Of a stretch of 64,000 bases of DNA, positions 60,400 to 64,000 are shown piece after piece. A program made the position numbers and the translations under genes. Every line of letters begins with the position of its first letter. Position 1 is the stretch's first letter. This DNA is from Roseburia faecis (GTDB taxonomy: Bacteria > Bacillota > Clostridia > Lachnospirales > Lachnospiraceae). Location of the stretch: assembly GCF_001406815.1 (NCBI RefSeq), contig NZ_CVRR01000003.1:44514-108513 (forward strand). Reading direction: 5' to 3'. The notes beneath the pieces were generated by a model. It searched no databases and was not told the origin of the DNA. It was given only the letters and a program-made list of their open reading frames with translations.

Positions 60400-62313
60400 A
60401 TGAGTAATTTTACAGAGATGGATTGTTACCTGTTTGGACAGGCAACACATTATGATATTTATCGCAAAATGGGTGCTCACAAAATGACAATTGAAGGAGA
60501 AGAGGGAGTATGCTTCGATGTCTGGGCACCGCATGCGGACCGTGTATACGTGATTGGGGAATTTAACGGCTGGAATGAAACGTCCCATGAGATGAAACGT
60601 GTGACACCGGAGACGATGGGGGTATACGAACTGTTCGTACCGGGTGTCCAGATTGGCTGTATGTATAAGTTCCTGATTATCGCACAGGACGGAAGAAAGC
60701 TGTACAAAGCAGATCCTTATGCAAACTATGCACAGCTGCGTCCGGAGACCGCTTCCATTGTCACAGATATTTCCAATTTTCTCTGGTCCGATACGGAATG
60801 GATGAATGCCAGAAAAAAACTTTCCAAAGAGGAAGTATATGAGCAGCCGATGGCGATTTATGAGGTACATCCGGGTTCCTGGATGCGCCATCCGGGGCGG
60901 GACGATGATGGATTTTATTCCTACCGCGATCTGGCAAAGACATTGATTCCTTATGTCAGGGAGATGGGGTATACCCACATTGAGCTGATGGGGATTTCCG
61001 AGTATCCGTATGATGGTTCCTGGGGATATCAGGTAACGGGATATTATGCACCGACTTCCCGTTATGGAACACCGGAGGATTTTGCACATCTGGTCAACGA
61101 ATGCCATAAGAACAAGATTGGCGTGATCCTTGACTGGGTGCCGGCACATTTCCCAAAAGATGCACATGGATTGGCAGAGTTTGATGGTACTGCAACTTAT
61201 GAATATGCAGACCCGCGCAAAGGAGAGCATCCGGACTGGGGAACCAAAATCTTTGATTACGGAAAGAATGAGGTCAAGAACTTCCTGATCGGAAGTGCGC
61301 TGATGTGGATTGAGAATTATCACGTAGACGGACTTCGTGTGGATGCAGTTGCATCCATGCTGTATCTGGATTACGGGAAGGAAGATGGACAGTGGGTTCC
61401 GAATATTTATGGTGGAAATAAAAATCTGGAAGCCATTGAGTTTTTCAAGCACATCAATACGCTGATTCTCGGAAGAAATCCGGGTTCTGTGATGATTGCA
61501 GAGGAATCAACGGCATGGCCGAAAGTGACGGGTACGGTAGAGGATGACGGACTTAATTTCAGCTACAAGTGGAACATGGGCTGGATGCATGATTTCCTTG
61601 ACTATATGAAGCTTGACCCATATTTCCGAAAGGACAATCACAATAAGATGACCTTTGCCATGAGTTACAATGAGAGTGAGAAGTACATTCTGGTATTATC
61701 CCATGATGAGGTCGTACATCTGAAATGTTCCATGCTCAACAAGATGCCCGGACTCGAAGGGGATAAGTTTAAAAACCTTATGGCTGGCTATGCATTCATG
61801 ATGGGACATTCCGGCAAAAAACTTCTGTTTATGGGACAGGAATTCGCGCAGGAGCGTGAGTGGAGCGAGAAGCGCGAACTGGACTGGTTCCTGCTGGATG
61901 ATCCGAAACACAAACATATGCAGGATTGGGTAAAGGCATTGCTTCATTTGTACCGTAAGAATCCATGCCTGTACGAGCAGGATACGACCTGGGCAGGATT
62001 TGAGTGGATGAATGCCAACGACTATGAACGCAGTATTTTCAGCTTTGTGCGAAAGAGTAAGGATGGAAAGAATAACCTGCTCTTCGTGATCAGTTTCACA
62101 CCAGTAGAGCGTGACGATTATCGGGTAGGTGTGCCGGGCAGACATACCTATAAGCTGGTATTAAACAGTGCAGATCCGCAGTTTGGTGGAACCGACACAG
62201 AAGATACGAAGCGTCCGCTGTCTTACAAGGCAGAAAAGAAGCCTTGTGATGGACGGGATTATTCGATCGGATATAAGCTGCCGCCTTACGGAGTAGCAGT
62301 ATTTAAATTTTAA
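60400..62313 (+). CDS. glgB: 1,4-alpha-glucan (glycogen) branching enzyme
   Basis: 637 residues. Transfers glucan chains to make alpha-1,6 branches in glycogen. An N-terminal CBM48 domain (CFDVWAPHADRVYVIGEFNG) precedes the GH13 barrel with conserved regions DWVPAHFPKD, GLRVDAVASMLYLDYG (nucleophile Asp), MIAEESTAWP (acid/base Glu) and LSHDEVVH. KLLFMGQEFAQEREW is the family's late motif. AGGGAGGG precedes the ATG. No other glg gene is in the window. Confidence 0.96.
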   Translation: MSNFTEMDCYLFGQATHYDIYRKMGAHKMTIEGEEGVCFDVWAPHADRVYVIGEFNGWNETSHEMKRVTPETMGVYELFVPGVQIGCMYKFLIIAQDGRKLYKADPYANYAQLRPETASIVTDISNFLWSDTEWMNARKKLSKEEVYEQPMAIYEVHPGSWMRHPGRDDDGFYSYRDLAKTLIPYVREMGYTHIELMGISEYPYDGSWGYQVTGYYAPTSRYGTPEDFAHLVNECHKNKIGVILDWVPAHFPKDAHGLAEFDGTATYEYADPRKGEHPDWGTKIFDYGKNEVKNFLIGSALMWIENYHVDGLRVDAVASMLYLDYGKEDGQWVPNIYGGNKNLEAIEFFKHINTLILGRNPGSVMIAEESTAWPKVTGTVEDDGLNFSYKWNMGWMHDFLDYMKLDPYFRKDNHNKMTFAMSYNESEKYILVLSHDEVVHLKCSMLNKMPGLEGDKFKNLMAGYAFMMGHSGKKLLFMGQEFAQEREWSEKRELDWFLLDDPKHKHMQDWVKALLHLYRKNPCLYEQDTTWAGFEWMNANDYERSIFSFVRKSKDGKNNLLFVISFTPVERDDYRVGVPGRHTYKLVLNSADPQFGGTDTEDTKRPLSYKAEKKPCDGRDYSIGYKLPPYGVAVFKF

Positions 62314-62325
62314 ACAGAAATGGTG

Positions 62326-62367
62326 GAAGCCGGAGATTCATGGAAGTGGATGTCCGGCTTCTTTTTT
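62326..62367 (+). terminator. Rho-independent terminator after glgB
   Basis: 9-base perfect arms GAAGCCGGA / TCCGGCTTC followed by TTTTTT. Confidence 0.92.
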
Positions 62368-62518
62368 AATTATTTGATCGTAATACGGGATTCATGTTAA
62401 ATAATGTATAATTTTAGAAATAATTCATGCGATTTAGTGTAAAAACAAATGAAAAATACGTTGATTTTTACACGAATAATTGATATGCTAAAGGTAAACA
62501 TTTCATGGAGGTGAAGTG

Positions 62519-63814
62519 ATGTATAGAAAAATAATGGATTATTTGAAGAAATGGAAGAGTAGTGAACATCGCAAACCTCTTATTTTGCAGGGGGCAAGAC
62601 AGGTGGGAAAAACATATTCCATTCTGGAGTTTGGACGTACCTGTTATGAAAATGTAGCGTATTTTAATTTTGAAACCAATCCAAAATTAAATGAAACTTT
62701 TGCAGAAAATATCAGTCCGGATTATTTGATTCCGATTTTATCCCATATTGCTGGACAGACGATTATAAGAGAAAAAACATTGATTGTATTTGATGAGGTA
62801 CAGCTTTGTGAAAGAGCCCTGACTTCATTGAAATATTTTTGTGAGGATGCTCCGGAATATCACATTATTGTGGCAGGAAGTCTGCTCGGTGTGGCAGTCA
62901 ACAGGACCAGGTTTTCTTTTCCGGTCGGCAAGGTAGATATGAAAACGTTGTATCCTATGGATATGGAAGAATTTATGCTTGCCATGGGTGAAGAGCAGCT
63001 TGTGGAATTGATTAAAAAGTGTTTTCAGACAGACACTCCGATGCCTGCAGCTCTACATGATGCAGCCATGCAGCTTTATCGGCAGTATCTGGTTGTGGGG
63101 GGAATGCCGGAATGTGTTATGCAATTTATACAGACAAAGGATTATATTCTTGTACGGAATACACAAAATACAATTCTGGCAAGTTACCTCAATGATATGA
63201 GTAAATATAATAACCTGAGCGAAATAAAAAAAACACGTCTGGCTTATGATAATATTACCGTTCAGCTTTCAAAGAAAAATACAAGATTTCAATATAAGCT
63301 GATCAAAAAAGGCGGGCGGGCTTCCGAATTTGAGAATGCAATTGAGTGGCTCTGCCTGTCGGGGATTGTATCACAGGTATACAAGGTAGAACAGGTAAAA
63401 AAGCCATTGGAAAACTATCGGGATATTGATGCATTTAAAATTTATGTGTCGGATCTGGGACTGCTCTGTGCAAAAAAAGAATTGTTGGCAAACGATATAC
63501 TCTATATGGTGAAAGAACTGGATGATTTTAAAGGCGGTATGGCAGAAAATTATGTCAATGTACAGTTATCCATCAATGGATACCACACATATTATTGGGA
63601 ATCTGCGCGCGGTGCGGAAATTGATTTTGTGATTCAGCGGGAGGGAAAACTGATTCCGATTGAAGTAAAATCTGCCGACAATACAAGAGCGAAAAGTTTA
63701 AAGGTTTATATGGATACTTATGAGCCGGATTATGCGATCAAACTTTCTGCAAAGAATTTTGCATTTGAAGATCGTAAAAAAATTGTGCCATTATATGCAG
63801 CGTTTTGTATCTGA
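62519..63814 (+). CDS. AAA ATPase with DUF4143 domain
   Basis: 431 residues. N-terminal P-loop ATPase with Walker A LQGARQVGKTYSILEFG and Walker B TLIVFDEVQLC, then SLLGVAVNRTRFSFPVGKVD, ending in DUF4143 with the restriction-like core YYWESARGAEIDFVIQREGK and IPIEVKSADN (PD-(D/E)XK-like D, E-x-K). Many Bacteria and Archaea carry multiple such genes; function is unknown, with links suggested to defence or mobile DNA. ATG 62519 has GGAGG seven bases upstream; the GTG one codon earlier is less likely. Stands alone. Confidence 0.9.
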   Translation: MYRKIMDYLKKWKSSEHRKPLILQGARQVGKTYSILEFGRTCYENVAYFNFETNPKLNETFAENISPDYLIPILSHIAGQTIIREKTLIVFDEVQLCERALTSLKYFCEDAPEYHIIVAGSLLGVAVNRTRFSFPVGKVDMKTLYPMDMEEFMLAMGEEQLVELIKKCFQTDTPMPAALHDAAMQLYRQYLVVGGMPECVMQFIQTKDYILVRNTQNTILASYLNDMSKYNNLSEIKKTRLAYDNITVQLSKKNTRFQYKLIKKGGRASEFENAIEWLCLSGIVSQVYKVEQVKKPLENYRDIDAFKIYVSDLGLLCAKKELLANDILYMVKELDDFKGGMAENYVNVQLSINGYHTYYWESARGAEIDFVIQREGKLIPIEVKSADNTRAKSLKVYMDTYEPDYAIKLSAKNFAFEDRKKIVPLYAAFCI

Positions 63815-63931
63815 TATGCAATTATTATGAAAAAATGATAAAAATTATGTCGCTTTCTGTACAGAATTTTGCACCTTGCTCCAACTTTTCCATAGATCAT
63901 TGGATGTATAAATTACGGTTGAACAAAATCG

Positions 63932-63973
63932 CTGCGCGATGGCCTGCCAAGGCTGTGACGCAGTTTTTCTTTT
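63932..63973 (+). terminator. Possible terminator near the window end
   Basis: CTGCG...CGCAG stem with inner GGCCT/AGGCT pairing, then TTTTTCTTTT. It lies about 120 bases after the DUF4143 gene. Confidence 0.5.
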
Positions 63974-64000
63974 CCTAAATAAAAAAGCAGTGGAAACCAA

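Overview
The window looks like a chromosome segment of a motile, spore-forming anaerobe of the Lachnospiraceae, closest in feel to Roseburia/Agathobacter. The grounds are a flagellin with an intact TLR5-type motif beside a csrA gene, spmA/spmB, a group B-type [FeFe] hydrogenase, a CIRCE-controlled Hsp20, many AGGAGG ribosome binding sites, and several gene families typical of that group. This is inference from gene content; no rRNA or tRNA gene was seen.

Layout. 1-7.1 kb: the 3' end of an Hsp70 gene, transaldolase and split transketolase (non-oxidative pentose phosphate pathway), a YfcE-type phosphoesterase, an ECF sigma/zinc-finger anti-sigma pair, and hsp20. 7.1-9.9 kb: an arginase-family gene, an accessory stretch with a strict 51-bp tandem repeat, a DUF6483-like gene and a HigBA-type toxin-antitoxin pair. 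10-19.3 kb: two more ECF sigma modules with membrane-anchored partners, a GGDEF-REC-HD-GYP protein, a degenerate sigma-70-like protein and a secreted NlpC/P60-type protein. 19.3-27.2 kb: the hydrogenase, a 257-nt fold-back element, then a complete fructose PTS operon (fruR-fruK-fruA-HPr-enzyme I). 27.3-29.9 kb: a UvrA paralogue.

30-37.2 kb is the most interesting accessory region. It holds a LytTR response regulator and a GHKL kinase (AgrA/AgrC-like), a HicAB pair with its own consensus promoter, and three unknown genes in a row. Two identical twin boxes, TTCGTTACAT-N11-TTCGTTACAT, lie before the kinase/regulator operon and before the unknown trio. The 21-bp period and the position just after a terminator and before a -10 make a local LytTR regulon the best reading. 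A MATE exporter converges on the trio.

37.3-44.2 kb: rsmI, a DUF885 protein, spmAB, a soluble chemoreceptor, a sirtuin, a DUF951 protein and an XRE regulator. 44.4-46.6 kb: a sigma-28-like promoter, csrA and flagellin, with GGA-rich leader sequence suggesting CsrA control of flagellin translation. 46.6-50.9 kb: an Rpn-type nuclease and a 2-hydroxyacyl-CoA dehydratase pair, one member fused to its activating ATPase. 51-64 kb: a coiled-coil protein overlapping an OmpR-type two-component system, a YbhJ-like aconitase homologue, an AI-2E family transporter, a TPR/P-loop protein, glycogen branching enzyme and a DUF4143 ATPase.
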